From: an uncultured Campylobacter sp. | GTDB taxonomy: Bacteria; Campylobacterota; Campylobacteria; Campylobacterales; Campylobacteraceae | Direction of reading: 5' to 3' | Length of the DNA: 64,000 bases | Assembly: GCF_938045625.1 (NCBI RefSeq) | Contig: NZ_CALIAV010000046.1 | Span: forward strand, 26,025 to 90,024 | In this document: piece by piece, positions 1 to 11,832 of the stretch | Layout: every line of letters starts with the position of its first letter | How positions within the stretch are numbered: position 1 is the stretch's first letter | Position numbers and translations under genes: made by a program | Notes under the pieces: model-generated | Database searches by the model: none | Told to the model about the DNA's origin: nothing | What the model saw: the letters and a program-made list of their open reading frames with translations, nothing else

Positions 1-1
1 A

Positions 2-715
2 TTTTTGATCCTGACCCGCTACGCGAAAGTTAATATTTTCTTTAAACGTCTATTTAGCCTGCCGTTTGCCATTTTGCGTAAAATTTTATCCGTCGGGCTT
101 CCGAGCGCGGGCGAAAATTTACTCTGGATGGCGCAGTATATGGTGGCTTTCGGCTTTGTAGCGAGCATGGGCGAGGCCAGCCTAAACGTGCAGACCATTT
201 ACTTTCAGATCACGCTTCTTATCCTGCTTTGCGGAGCCAGCATCAGCGTGGCAAACGAAGTCATCGTCGGCCACCTAGTCGGCGCGATGAGATTTGACGA
301 GGCCTACTCGCGCACTTTCCGCGCGCTTCGTATCGGCTTTATCGCGACTCTCGCGGTCGTTTTGGCGGCGTATTTTGGCAAATTTGAAATCATGGAGCGG
401 CTAAATTTGACCGAGGAGCTAAAGGCCGTCATGCTGCCGCTTTTTACGCTTTCTATCGCGCTTGAAACGGGGCGAACCTTTAACATCGTTATCGTAAACG
501 CCCTGCGCGCGAGCGGGGATGCTAAATTTCCGCTGATGACTGGCGCGGTGTTTATGTGGGGCGTGAGCCTGCCGCTGGGATACTATCTGGGTATCGTGCA
601 AAGCATGGGGATCATCGGCGTTTGGATCGGATTTACCGCCGATGAGTGGCTGCGCGGACTCGTAAATACCTGGCGCTGGAGAAGCAGAAAATGGCAATCA
701 AAACGCCTCGTGTAA
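2..715 (+). CDS. MATE-family multidrug/Na+ antiporter, C-terminal part (5' end outside window)
   Basis: The reading frame is open to the left edge, so the first half of the gene lies outside the window; about 237 codons are visible of the roughly 440 usual for MATE exporters. The visible part has about six hydrophobic helices and MATE-like stretches, including GLPSAGENLLWMAQYMVAFG near its start and later ALETGRTFNIVIVNALRASGD and GIIGVWIGFTADEWLRG. Such proteins export cationic compounds across the inner membrane in exchange for Na+ or H+; the substrate cannot be read here. The 3' end overlaps the next gene by 25 bases, suggesting co-transcription. Confidence 0.85.
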   Translation, partial: FLILTRYAKVNIFFKRLFSLPFAILRKILSVGLPSAGENLLWMAQYMVAFGFVASMGEASLNVQTIYFQITLLILLCGASISVANEVIVGHLVGAMRFDEAYSRTFRALRIGFIATLAVVLAAYFGKFEIMERLNLTEELKAVMLPLFTLSIALETGRTFNIVIVNALRASGDAKFPLMTGAVFMWGVSLPLGYYLGIVQSMGIIGVWIGFTADEWLRGLVNTWRWRSRKWQSKRLV

Positions 716-1512
716 AAACCGTTTGCGTAAAATGCGGCGAATTTGACGTCGCGCTAAATTTTAAAAAAGGCGTCAAAACAACCAGGCTAAAGGTCGCTAA
801 AACCGGCGAAATCTCGGTCTCGCTGCCCTTTTACGCCGCGCAAAAATATGCGCTAGAGTTTGTGCAAAAACACTACAAATGGCTAAAATCAGCTCACGAA
901 AAGACGCTATCAAATTTACCGCGCGAGGACGAGTTTAGACTACTGGGCGAGGTTTATCGCATCAAATTTGAGCCGAATTTAAAGGGCGTAAATTTAAGAC
1001 GCTTTGCAAGCGATTCGGAGATTTTTAACGGCTTAAATTTTAGCGCGGACGGGCAAAACCCGCACCTTTACGGCGCTAACTCTGAGGGCAAATTTGACGC
1101 TAGCAAATTTAACTTGCACCTTGACGAGGCCAAATTTAAATGCTTGGACGAGCGTAAATTTGACGGCGAAATTTACGCTGCGAGTTTAGCTGCGCTAGAA
1201 AACTACAAAAAAGCCTTTGCAAGGCGTGTTTACGAGCATTTTATAGCTAAATTCGCTCCAGCTGTAAACCGCAAGATAAACCGCGTCGTCGTTCGCAAAA
1301 TGACCACTCGCTGGGGTAGCTGCAACTCGCGCAAAGGCTACATAAATTTAAGCCTAAATTTGATCGAAAAAGCTCCCGAACTAGTCGAATACGTCGTGCT
1401 TCACGAGCTAGCCCACCTCATCTACCCCCACCACCAAAAAAGCTTCTATGACTTCATCGCAGGGCTGATGCCTGATTTTAAAACGCGAGAACAACGGCTA
1501 AACAAAAAATAA
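691..1512 (+). CDS. YgjP-like (DUF45) zinc metallopeptidase with a low-complexity insertion
   Basis: Predicted cytoplasmic metallopeptidase of the YgjP/SprT-like group. The zinc motif HELAH lies at residues 238-242, followed by the family's downstream histidines (PHHQKSF), and the preceding TTRWGSCNSRKGYINL is the family signature. I chose the ATG at 691 because GGAG lies about 8 bases upstream; an in-frame GTG at 646 would add 15 poorly conserved residues. Residues about 105-165 (GKFDASKFNLHLDEAKF and neighbours) do not look like family sequence. That stretch is coded by DNA packed with AAATTT and looks like an insertion between the N-terminal domain and the catalytic core. Substrate unknown. 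It overlaps the MATE gene by 25 bases. Confidence 0.85.
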   Translation: MAIKTPRVKTVCVKCGEFDVALNFKKGVKTTRLKVAKTGEISVSLPFYAAQKYALEFVQKHYKWLKSAHEKTLSNLPREDEFRLLGEVYRIKFEPNLKGVNLRRFASDSEIFNGLNFSADGQNPHLYGANSEGKFDASKFNLHLDEAKFKCLDERKFDGEIYAASLAALENYKKAFARRVYEHFIAKFAPAVNRKINRVVVRKMTTRWGSCNSRKGYINLSLNLIEKAPELVEYVVLHELAHLIYPHHQKSFYDFIAGLMPDFKTREQRLNKK

Positions 1513-1524
1513 TTTTAAATATGC

Positions 1525-1530
1525 TAAAAT
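1525..1530 (+). promoter_or_regulatory. Candidate sigma-70 -10 box of the Sel1-repeat gene
   Basis: TAAAAT preceded by ATGC, 28 bases before the ATG at 1558. The same GCTAAAAT or GCTATAAT form precedes hemW, tatB, alaS and hpf here. No -35 is evident, which is normal for Campylobacter sigma-70 promoters. Confidence 0.5.
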
Positions 1531-1557
1531 AGAATATTTTTAATTTAAAGGGAGATA

Positions 1558-2040
1558 ATGAAAAAACTTCTAATGCTAGTTGCCGCGGTTTTTGCTTTGG
1601 GCGGCGATTTTGAGGACGGCGTAAAGGCCTACGAGAGCTCTAAATTTGTAACGGCTCGCGAGAAATTTGCAGCAGCCTGCGACGCAAACAACGGTCTAGC
1701 CTGCGCAAAACTAGGCGCGCTTTATCAGCTGGGCAAAGATATCCTGCCTGACACCAAAAAAGCGCTTGAGCTATACGAAAAAGGCTGCGAACTAGGCTCT
1801 AAAGAGGCCTGCTCGGGTGCTGGCGGCATATACGTATCAAGCGATAAAGAAAAGGCGCGTGCGCTGCTAAATAAGGGCTGCGAGCTTGGCGATGGCTTTT
1901 CATGCGCGACTGCGGGATCGTATCTGCTAGAGGAGAAAAAATTTAAAGAAGCTTACGCGCTTTTTGAAAAAGCGTGCAAGATAGGCGATAGCCTCGGATG
2001 CCAATTTGCAAGCGATTTAAAACGCTCAAAAAGACTTTAA
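1558..2040 (+). CDS. Exported Sel1-repeat (Hcp-like, cysteine-rich) protein
   Basis: A 160-residue protein with an N-terminal signal sequence (MKKLLMLVAAVFALGG) followed by four Sel1-like helical repeats. Each repeat carries a C-x7-C pair (for example CDANNGLAC, CELGSKEAC, CELGDGFSC), the disulfide pattern of the Helicobacter cysteine-rich Hcp proteins. This predicts a secreted or periplasmic disulfide-stabilised solenoid used in protein-protein contact. Specific partner unknown. A purine-rich GGGAGAT lies just before the ATG. Confidence 0.8.
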   Translation: MKKLLMLVAAVFALGGDFEDGVKAYESSKFVTAREKFAAACDANNGLACAKLGALYQLGKDILPDTKKALELYEKGCELGSKEACSGAGGIYVSSDKEKARALLNKGCELGDGFSCATAGSYLLEEKKFKEAYALFEKACKIGDSLGCQFASDLKRSKRL

Positions 2041-2052
2041 TTTTCCTTACTC

Positions 2053-2081
2053 GGGTTAAATTTAGCAATTAAATTTAACCC
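2053..2081 (+). terminator. Stem-loop after the Sel1-repeat gene
   Basis: Perfect 12-bp stem GGGTTAAATTTA / TAAATTTAACCC with a 5-base loop, 13 bases after the stop codon and between convergent genes. It is followed by AAATTTATCTTTTC, so it may act as a terminator on either strand. Both arms contain AAATTT. Confidence 0.6.
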
Positions 2082-2168
2082 AAATTTATCTTTTCTATAC
2101 ACTACTTCCAAAACGAAAGCTTTTAAAATTTACGAGAGAGTAATCAGCAGGCCGAGAAAGCGCAGGCT

Positions 2169-4268
2169 CTAAGCGCCTACGCCGACTCTCTTTTCCGCTT
2201 TATTTTGTATCCATTGAAATGCAAATAACGCCGCGTAAAGCGAAACGCCGATCGCGTAAGAAACGTATTCGTTCGCAATAAACGGGATATATTTAGCGCA
2301 CATATTAGGCACCAAGGTTAGCGGCACTACGCATAAAAGTAGCGCGCGCTCGAGCATGCTTACGCGTTTAACGAAATACCCCTGAAGCGCCGAAGAAAAG
2401 GCAAACATACCCACTAGCGCCGTACCGAAAATCAGCGCCATCTCGAGCGGATTTGTTATCCACACGATGCCTTTTGCGTCGTTTGGATTGGCGGCGTTTA
2501 CGCTCTCTATCAAAAGCAGCTTGTTGTTAAACACGAAAGAAAACGGCAAAATCGTCGTGCGCAGGTCATAGAAAAAGCCTTGTACGCCCACGGTTACTGG
2601 GTTTGCCTTGGCGATACCAGCCGCAGCGTATGCCGCTATGCCGACCGGAGGCGTATCGTCGGCTAGGATACCGAAGTAAAAGACGAAAAGATGCACGGCG
2701 ATGGCCGGTATGAGAAAGCCGTTTTTGTGCGCCAAAAACAAAATCACAGGCGCGACCAGCGAGCTAACGACGATGTAGTTTGCCGTCGTCGGCAAGCCCA
2801 TGCCCAGTATCAGCGACATTATCGCAGTGAGAAAGAGGATGAGCACGATGTTGTTTCCGGCTAAATTTTCCACGACTTCAGAGAGTACTTGACCGACGCC
2901 GGTTAGCGAGATCGAGCCCACGATGATGCCGGCTAGACCCGTAGCTATCGCGATCGTCGTCATGCTTTTAGCCGCCGTCACCATCGCCCAAAATATATCC
3001 GCAAAGCCGATGATGAAGTCCTCTTTGCCGACGTCTTCGCCGTGAGCCATTTTTTTAACCGGCTCTTGAAAAAGGATGATCAAAAACAGCACGCAAATGG
3101 CGTTGAAAGCCGCAGAGATCGGAGATTCGTTTGCGATTAGCAAGGTATAAAGCAAAACCAAAATCGGGATAAGATAGTGCAGTCCGCTCACAAAAATTTT
3201 AAGCTTAGATATGCCCGTACCCTGCTCCATCCCTTTTAGCCCGAGCTTACAGCTCTCAAGGTGCACGATGAAAAACAGCGACAAATAGCACACAAATGCA
3301 GGAATCACGGCCGCGATCATGACGTTTGTATAGCTAAGGCCCAAAAACTCGGCGATGATAAAGGCCGCCGCGCCCATGATAGGCGGCATCAGCTGACCGT
3401 TTACGCCCGCAGCCACCTCGATAGCGCCCGCTTTGGTGCTAGTTAGTCCCGCCTTTTTCATCAGCGGGATCGTAAAGGTACCCACCGTTACGACGTTTGC
3501 CGTGGAGCTGCCGCTCACCATGCCGGTTAGTCCTGACGCGATAACGGAAGCCTTCGCCGGTCCGCCGCGAAATTTACCTAGTAGCGCAAAGGCTAAATTT
3601 ATAAAGTATTGCCCAGCGCCCGCGCGCTCTAGTAGCGAACCAAATAAGACGAAAAGATAGATAAAGCTCACGCTAACGCCTAGCGGCACGCCAAAAACGC
3701 CCTCGGTCGTAAGATACATGTGGCCGGCTAGCTTGTTTAGGCTAGCGCCCTGATGCGCGATGATGTCGGGCATGTATTGGCCGAAATAATCATACGCTAA
3801 AAATATCGCCGCGATGATAGGAAGCGCCGGGCCGATGATCCTGCGGCCCGCCTCAAACAGCACGACCACGGCGACGCAGGACACGGCGATATCAAAGCTC
3901 GTGTAGTCTCCGGGGCGCTGCGCTAGCGCATAAAACTCTATAAGCGGATAGAGTGCGGCTAGCGTACCCACAACACAGAGCGCGATGTCGTAAAACGGCA
4001 GGCTGGAGTGGGCTTTTTTGTGAATTTTGAGCGGATAGAGCAAAAACAGCAGACAAATAGCAAATGCAAGGTGCGCCGAGCGCGACATCGTCGTGTTCAT
4101 CGGAAAATACGCAATATAAAGCTGAAAAACCGACCACGCAAAGCAAATGATGCTCGTGAAATATATATAAGAGCTCGAGTTTATCTCGCGCGTTTTTACC
4201 TCGACGAACTCCTCCTTCTCCTGCGCCGACTCGGTATTTGTTCGTGTATCGTTTAGATTTTTATCCAT
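2169..4268 (-). CDS. TRAP transporter fused permease (small plus large subunit, TAXI type)
   Basis: A 699-residue multispanning inner-membrane protein. The length and helix pattern fit fused TRAP permeases in which the 4-helix DctQ-like part (residues about 25-160) precedes the 12-helix DctM-like part. Conserved DctM motifs include GAAAFIIAEFLGLSYTNVM, LGMGLPTTANYIVVSSLVAP and a DDTPPVGIAAYAAAGIAKA region. It couples Na+ flow to uptake of a substrate delivered by a periplasmic binding protein, very probably the TAXI protein coded upstream on the same strand. Substrate unknown; TAXI systems often take dicarboxylates or amino acids. Confidence 0.92.
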   Translation of the reverse strand: MDKNLNDTRTNTESAQEKEEFVEVKTREINSSSYIYFTSIICFAWSVFQLYIAYFPMNTTMSRSAHLAFAICLLFLLYPLKIHKKAHSSLPFYDIALCVVGTLAALYPLIEFYALAQRPGDYTSFDIAVSCVAVVVLFEAGRRIIGPALPIIAAIFLAYDYFGQYMPDIIAHQGASLNKLAGHMYLTTEGVFGVPLGVSVSFIYLFVLFGSLLERAGAGQYFINLAFALLGKFRGGPAKASVIASGLTGMVSGSSTANVVTVGTFTIPLMKKAGLTSTKAGAIEVAAGVNGQLMPPIMGAAAFIIAEFLGLSYTNVMIAAVIPAFVCYLSLFFIVHLESCKLGLKGMEQGTGISKLKIFVSGLHYLIPILVLLYTLLIANESPISAAFNAICVLFLIILFQEPVKKMAHGEDVGKEDFIIGFADIFWAMVTAAKSMTTIAIATGLAGIIVGSISLTGVGQVLSEVVENLAGNNIVLILFLTAIMSLILGMGLPTTANYIVVSSLVAPVILFLAHKNGFLIPAIAVHLFVFYFGILADDTPPVGIAAYAAAGIAKANPVTVGVQGFFYDLRTTILPFSFVFNNKLLLIESVNAANPNDAKGIVWITNPLEMALIFGTALVGMFAFSSALQGYFVKRVSMLERALLLCVVPLTLVPNMCAKYIPFIANEYVSYAIGVSLYAALFAFQWIQNKAEKRVGVGA

Positions 4269-4617
4269 ATTTGCTCTTTTCTTGACTTCTTAAATTTTTT
4301 CTAAAATTTGGCGATTTTGCCCGCGTAAACCGGACTTTAGTTTTTCAAATTTGACCTACTTTTCCAGCGCCTCAAAATTTGCTTATAAATTTAACCTCGC
4401 ACCGTAAAGATACGGGCTTTCCAAACAGCAAGCAAAACTAGCCAAAAACTCGCGCGTGAGCCAAATCTAAAATTTGACGCCTACAAGCGGCTTAAAAACC
4501 GCCGCCAAAAAGCTAGCAAAGCGTCAAATTTTAAATCCTCAAAAAAACCAAAAACAAGCCTAAATTTAAGAAAAATAAGCCGCGCAAGTCAAATTTAACC
4601 TGCACGGCTTAGCTGGT
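4269..4617. other. Intergenic region between TAXI receptor and TRAP permease
   Basis: 349 bases without a credible gene. It holds the terminator of the TAXI gene at its right end and many AAATTT words (for example CAAATTTGACC). No clear promoter for the permease was identified. Confidence 0.6.
4571..4610 (-). terminator. Intrinsic terminator after the TAXI receptor gene
   Basis: On the minus strand a 13-bp stem (4577-4589 with 4598-4610) pairs fully, counting two G-U wobbles that appear as C/A mismatches on the plus strand. It is followed by TTATTTTTCTT. The orientation-specific wobbles indicate it works for the minus-strand transcript. Confidence 0.8.
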
Positions 4618-5556
4618 TTATTTTATTATGCCGGCTTTTTTAAACTCGGCCTCGGCAGCTGGGTGCAAAGGTGCAGAAAGCCCCTCTATCAGGCTCTCTT
4701 TAGTAACCGCCGCAAGTGCGGGATGCAGGCTCTTATACTCGTCAAAGTTATCTAAAATTGCCTTTACGACCGCAGCCACGGCGGTATCGCTCATGCCTTT
4801 ATCCGTGACTAGTACGGCTTTGACGCCGATGCTGTTTACGTCGTGATCCACACCCTCATAAGTACCTTTTGGTATCGTACCTTTGGCAAAATACGGCATC
4901 GCAGCTATCATCTTATCCACCTGCTCGCCCTCAATGTTCACGATGTCGATAGGTAGCGAGTTTGCCGCGTCGGTGATGTTGGCCGTCGGGTGGCCGACCA
5001 TGTAGAAGTAGCCGTCGATTTTCTTATCTTTTAGCGCGTGCGGGCACTCGCCGGCAGTAAGTACGCCGTGATGTTTTAGCTTTTTCTCGTCAAAGCCAAA
5101 TGCCTTAAACACGCCAAGCGCGGTCATTTCGTTACCGCTACCAGGGTTGCCGACGTTGATCGCTTTGCCCTCGAGGTCGTTTATCGAGCCGATGCCGCTT
5201 GATTTTGACACGACGAAGGCTAGAAGCTCAGGGTAGATCGAGACGACGGCGCGCAGATTTTGATCGCCGTTGCCGTCAAATTTGCCCACGCCGTTAAATT
5301 TATCATAAACCACGTCGCTTTGGACGAAACCGAAATTTAGCTCTTTTTTTAGCACGTTATTTACGTTATAGACGGAGCCGCCGGTTGATTGCACAGAGCA
5401 TTTCATCTGCGGATCTTTATTTACGAGGCGACATATCGCTCCGCCGACCGGATAATACGTGCCCGTCATCGCTCCCGTACCGATAGATACGAACTCCTTT
5501 GCGCCCAGCGCAGACGTAAAAAGCAACCCGGCTAATGCCAAAGATGTAGTTTTCAT
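4618..5556 (-). CDS. TAXI-family TRAP transporter solute-binding protein
   Basis: A 312-residue periplasmic receptor. The signal peptide (MKTTSLALAGLLFTSALGAKE) is followed by the TAXI hallmark FVSIGTGAMTGTYYPVGGAICRLVNK and later GSVYNVNNVLKKELNFGFVQ and NVGNPGSGNEMTALG. It captures a small anion or amino acid and hands it to the fused permease at 2169-4268. The gene precedes the permease on the same strand but is separated by a strong terminator, so the receptor is probably made in excess. The start ATG has AAGGAAG just upstream. Confidence 0.93.
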   Translation of the reverse strand: MKTTSLALAGLLFTSALGAKEFVSIGTGAMTGTYYPVGGAICRLVNKDPQMKCSVQSTGGSVYNVNNVLKKELNFGFVQSDVVYDKFNGVGKFDGNGDQNLRAVVSIYPELLAFVVSKSSGIGSINDLEGKAINVGNPGSGNEMTALGVFKAFGFDEKKLKHHGVLTAGECPHALKDKKIDGYFYMVGHPTANITDAANSLPIDIVNIEGEQVDKMIAAMPYFAKGTIPKGTYEGVDHDVNSIGVKAVLVTDKGMSDTAVAAVVKAILDNFDEYKSLHPALAAVTKESLIEGLSAPLHPAAEAEFKKAGIIK

Positions 5557-5583
5557 TTAACTTCCTTTCAAATAATTTTTCTG

Positions 5584-5589
5584 ATTTTA
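5584..5589 (-). promoter_or_regulatory. Candidate -10 box of the TAXI receptor gene
   Basis: TAAAAT on the minus strand, about 28 bases upstream of the ATG, preceded by T/A-rich sequence. A pattern call only. Confidence 0.35.
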
Positions 5590-5954
5590 CTCTCAAAATC
5601 CGCATTTTGCGTATAAATTTCACTCTTTTTGCGAGCTTTTTCAAAAATTTGCGACTATTTTACACACTTTAGCCTTAGAAAAATATTTCTTAAGGTAAAA
5701 TTTATATATTTTTTACAAGCGAAGCGAAAATCATATTTTTTGCATGGAGATATTTCTAAATTTTACGCACCGAGACTTGCGCCTTTAAGACGCTAAATTT
5801 GGATTAGTTAAATTTGAGGTTACAGCTTTGATTTCTTTGTATAGAGCTTTAAATTTTAGCATTTTTAGGGTGCGGATCTCGGCGACTCAAATTTGCAAAT
5901 TTGAACGTAAAACGATAAGGCGAAGTATCGCGAGATGGATTTAAGGGTTGTGAC

Positions 5955-6005
5955 GTAAAAATTTAGCGAAGATAAGACATGTAGTCTATCGAGCTAAATT
6001 TTTAC
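5955..6005 (-). terminator. Long stem-loop downstream of cmoA
   Basis: Outer stem of 13 perfect base pairs (GTAAAAATTTAGC at 5955-5967 with GCTAAATTTTTAC at 5993-6005). Inside it GATAAGAC pairs with GTCTATC with one bulge. It lies 34 bases after the cmoA stop and ends in UUUUUAC on the minus strand. It is probably the end of the rppH-to-cmoA transcript; a small structured RNA is an alternative. Confidence 0.5.
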
Positions 6006-6038
6006 TAGCTCCGTTAAAGACGCTCGCGAGACAAGCCG

Positions 6039-6743
6039 TTATTTAAAAGCAACAAACGTCGCAAAATTCGCCCACCTAAATATGCACTCCACATTTTTAA
6101 ACCCCGAATTAAGCGCCAAATTTCTATTTTCCGCTTCGGTGTAGGGGATCAGCACGTTTTCTAGCGCCTCGCGTTTTTGCGCGATTTCGTAGCGCGAGTA
6201 GCCCTGTTCGAGCTTGTATTTTTCGTAGATTTCGATCATATTTTTGCTCAGCGTCTTATCCTCAAATATCAGCTTCTCGCTAAAAACGAACACGCCGCCA
6301 TCATTTAGCGAGCGGTAAATTTTAGCTACGAAATCCTGACGCTTAGGCGGGCGGATAAACTGCAGCGTGTAGTTCATCAAAACGGCGTCCTGCGCGTCAA
6401 ATTCGCACTCTAAAATATCTGCCAGCTCAAGCTCGATCTTAGCGCCGTACGCCTCTATCTTGGCGCGCGCGTTTTGCAGCATGGCAGGCGCATTATCCAC
6501 GCCTTTTAGCGAGAGGTCGTTTCTCTTGCGCCAAAGAGTTAGTAGCGTCGAGGCGGTCGAGCAGCCAAGATCTACCGCGCTTGCGCCATGCGGTAAAATT
6601 TGAGCCAAAAAATCGGCGATCAGCTTTTGCGAAGCCGCATAATACGGCACCGAGCGCCCGATCATATCGTCGAACACCGACGCCACGCTCGCGTCAAATT
6701 CAAACTGCTTTTTTATCGGCTCTTTAAAGATTTCGTCTTTCAC
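6039..6743 (-). CDS. cmoA: Carboxy-SAM synthase CmoA
   Basis: A SAM-dependent enzyme of 234 residues that makes carboxy-S-adenosylmethionine from SAM and prephenate, the donor for the cmo5U34 wobble modification of tRNA. The start matches the family (FDASVASVFDDMIGRSVPYY), then the SAM motif VDLGCSTAS and the motif LMNYTLQFI. I place the start at a GTG: AAGGAG lies 7 bases upstream, and the GTG overlaps the ribF stop as GTGA. A longer open frame upstream adds only basic residues that duplicate ribF sequence. It is last in the long minus-strand operon. Its partner CmoB is not in the window. Confidence 0.88.
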   Translation of the reverse strand: MKDEIFKEPIKKQFEFDASVASVFDDMIGRSVPYYAASQKLIADFLAQILPHGASAVDLGCSTASTLLTLWRKRNDLSLKGVDNAPAMLQNARAKIEAYGAKIELELADILECEFDAQDAVLMNYTLQFIRPPKRQDFVAKIYRSLNDGGVFVFSEKLIFEDKTLSKNMIEIYEKYKLEQGYSRYEIAQKREALENVLIPYTEAENRNLALNSGFKNVECIFRWANFATFVAFK

Positions 6744-7586
6744 GGCTCGCTCCTTTGAGGCGTAGCGTCGCCCACGACGTAGAGATCGCACACGCCGACG
6801 AACTCCATAGCCTGCTTGATGTCGGTCCCGATCTGCCCTTTTAGCTCCTCTAGACTTTCAAATTTGCGGTTGTCGCGCAGTCGCTTGATAAAGCAAACCG
6901 CAACGTCGCGGGCGCCCTCGATATTTTCGTTTAGCACGTGCGTCTCGACACTAAAGTTGCCATCCGTACTCACGCGGTTGCCGATAAAGGTAACCGAGCC
7001 GTAGGTCTTGTAACCGATGCGAGTCCTCGTAGCATAGACGCCCTCGCGCGGCAAAAGATAGCTTTTGATATCCAAATTTAGCGTCGGCACGAGCTCGCGC
7101 GATCCGATGCCCTGCCCCTTTATCACGCGGCCTTCGATTGAGTATTCGCGGCCTAGTAGGCGGTTTGCCTTGTAGATCTCGCCTTGTTTGATATACTCGC
7201 GTATGGCTGAGCTATGCACGCCCATACCGTCAAAGTAAACCTCGTCCACTACGACCACCTCGCCGTCAAAAATACGCCGCAAATCATGCTTATCCCACGC
7301 CCTATTTCGCCCAAAACGAAAATCAAATCCCACGACGATTTTTTGCAGATTTTTAAAATCCCGCTTCAAAAGTGCGATAAACTCATCGCCGCCAAGCCCT
7401 TTTATGCTGTCAAAATCATACAAAAAACACGGATAGCTCGAGTACTCGGCGCGCTTTAGCTTTGGCGTGATGTTGGCTTTGTTTTTATCAATCACGACTA
7501 GTCCGCCGTACTCGCCCAGCTGCTTTAAAAGCTGCTTGTGGCCGCGATGCACGCCGTCAAAGTGCCCGATCGCGACGGCCGTGATA

Positions 7587-10680
<3,094 letters not shown>

Positions 10681-10695
10681 TTAAATTTGCTTTGC

Positions 10696-11832
10696 TTACC
10701 ACGCCGCGATCTTTCTCATCGCGTTTTCCAACCTAAACATCTGCGCATGTTCGGCCACATCGTGCGTTCGGATGATCTGTGCGCCATTTTTAAAGGCCTC
10801 CAAATGCAGATAAAGGCTACCTGGCAAGCGGTCTTTGATCTCGCTAGGACTATAAAAATTTATGACCGATTTGCGACTAGCGCCAGCTAAAAGCGGCAGT
10901 CCAAAGCGTAAAAAATGCTCCAAATTTTTTATCAAAATCATATTTTGCTCCGCCGTCTTGCCAAAGCCGATACCCACGTCCAGCACGATATCGCGGCATC
11001 CAAGCTCATTCGCGGCAGCGATCTTAGCCTCGAAAAACGCGTCTATCTCGCCGAGCAAATCATCGTAATGCGGATTATCCTGCATATTTTCGGGGCTGTT
11101 TTGCATGTGCATGAGGCAGTAGGTAGCGCAGTAGCGCGCCGCTAGAGCGCAGAGGCTAACGTCGCCCGTGATGTCGTTTATCATTTTAAAGCCGTGATTT
11201 AGCGCGTACTCTAGGCAATACGGATCAAAGCTATCTAGGCTAAATATCGCCTTTTCGTACAAATTTAGGCGGTAAATTTCGGCCACTATCTTTTCAAGCC
11301 TGGCAAACTCAATCTCGCGTCCGACGTATTTGCTGCCTGGCCGCGAGCTGACCGCGCCCACGTCGATATACTCGGCACCCTGCTCGATCATCGCTTCGAT
11401 TCTCTCGATGCCGCTTTTTTCGTTCACGCGGCTTGCGGCGTTAAAGCTATCTTCATTTACGTTTACGACGCCCATGATCTGCGCGCGCTGCGGTTTTTTA
11501 AACGGAGATTTTAAAAATTTGGCCAAATTTTTTAGACCGAAATCCTGCGCGGCCCCTTTTTTGGCAAGCGCAAGAACTTGCGCATCGGTAGCCATTAAAA
11601 GCGCGTCCGAGTTTGCACCGTTTAAAATCACGTCGCGATTAGTCACAAGCTCCGCGCCTACGCTTAGCGCGTCTTGCTTTAGGATATTGGCAGCCGGCGA
11701 GCGTAAATCTTTAATCAAAAAAAAATTAATCGCTGACTTTTTTTTCATCAAATTTCGCCCCTCGTCGCTAGGACGGATAATCTCGCAAATCTCGTTAAAA
11801 TCAGTTTGCGGATTGATTTTAAAAATTTTCAT
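10696..11832 (-). CDS. folP: Dihydropteroate synthase FolP (long epsilonproteobacterial form)
   Basis: Joins p-aminobenzoate to dihydropterin pyrophosphate in folate synthesis; the target of sulfonamides. The core starts at about residue 116 with MGVVNVNEDSFN (usual NVTPDSFSDGG), then DVGAVSSRPGS, MINDITG, LMHMQ and GASRKS. The first 110 or so residues are an N-terminal extension typical of Campylobacter and Helicobacter FolP, so 378 residues is normal for the group. It overlaps holB by 4 bases (ATGA). Confidence 0.93.
   Translation of the reverse strand: MKIFKINPQTDFNEICEIIRPSDEGRNLMKKKSAINFFLIKDLRSPAANILKQDALSVGAELVTNRDVILNGANSDALLMATDAQVLALAKKGAAQDFGLKNLAKFLKSPFKKPQRAQIMGVVNVNEDSFNAASRVNEKSGIERIEAMIEQGAEYIDVGAVSSRPGSKYVGREIEFARLEKIVAEIYRLNLYEKAIFSLDSFDPYCLEYALNHGFKMINDITGDVSLCALAARYCATYCLMHMQNSPENMQDNPHYDDLLGEIDAFFEAKIAAANELGCRDIVLDVGIGFGKTAEQNMILIKNLEHFLRFGLPLLAGASRKSVINFYSPSEIKDRLPGSLYLHLEAFKNGAQIIRTHDVAEHAQMFRLENAMRKIAAW

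Larger units (their letters stand above)
5557..6038. other. Intergenic region upstream of the TAXI gene
   Basis: 482 bases with no credible gene. It contains the likely TAXI promoter near 5584, AT-rich stretches with poly-T, several AAATTT words and a long stem-loop at 5955-6005 behind cmoA. Confidence 0.6.
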
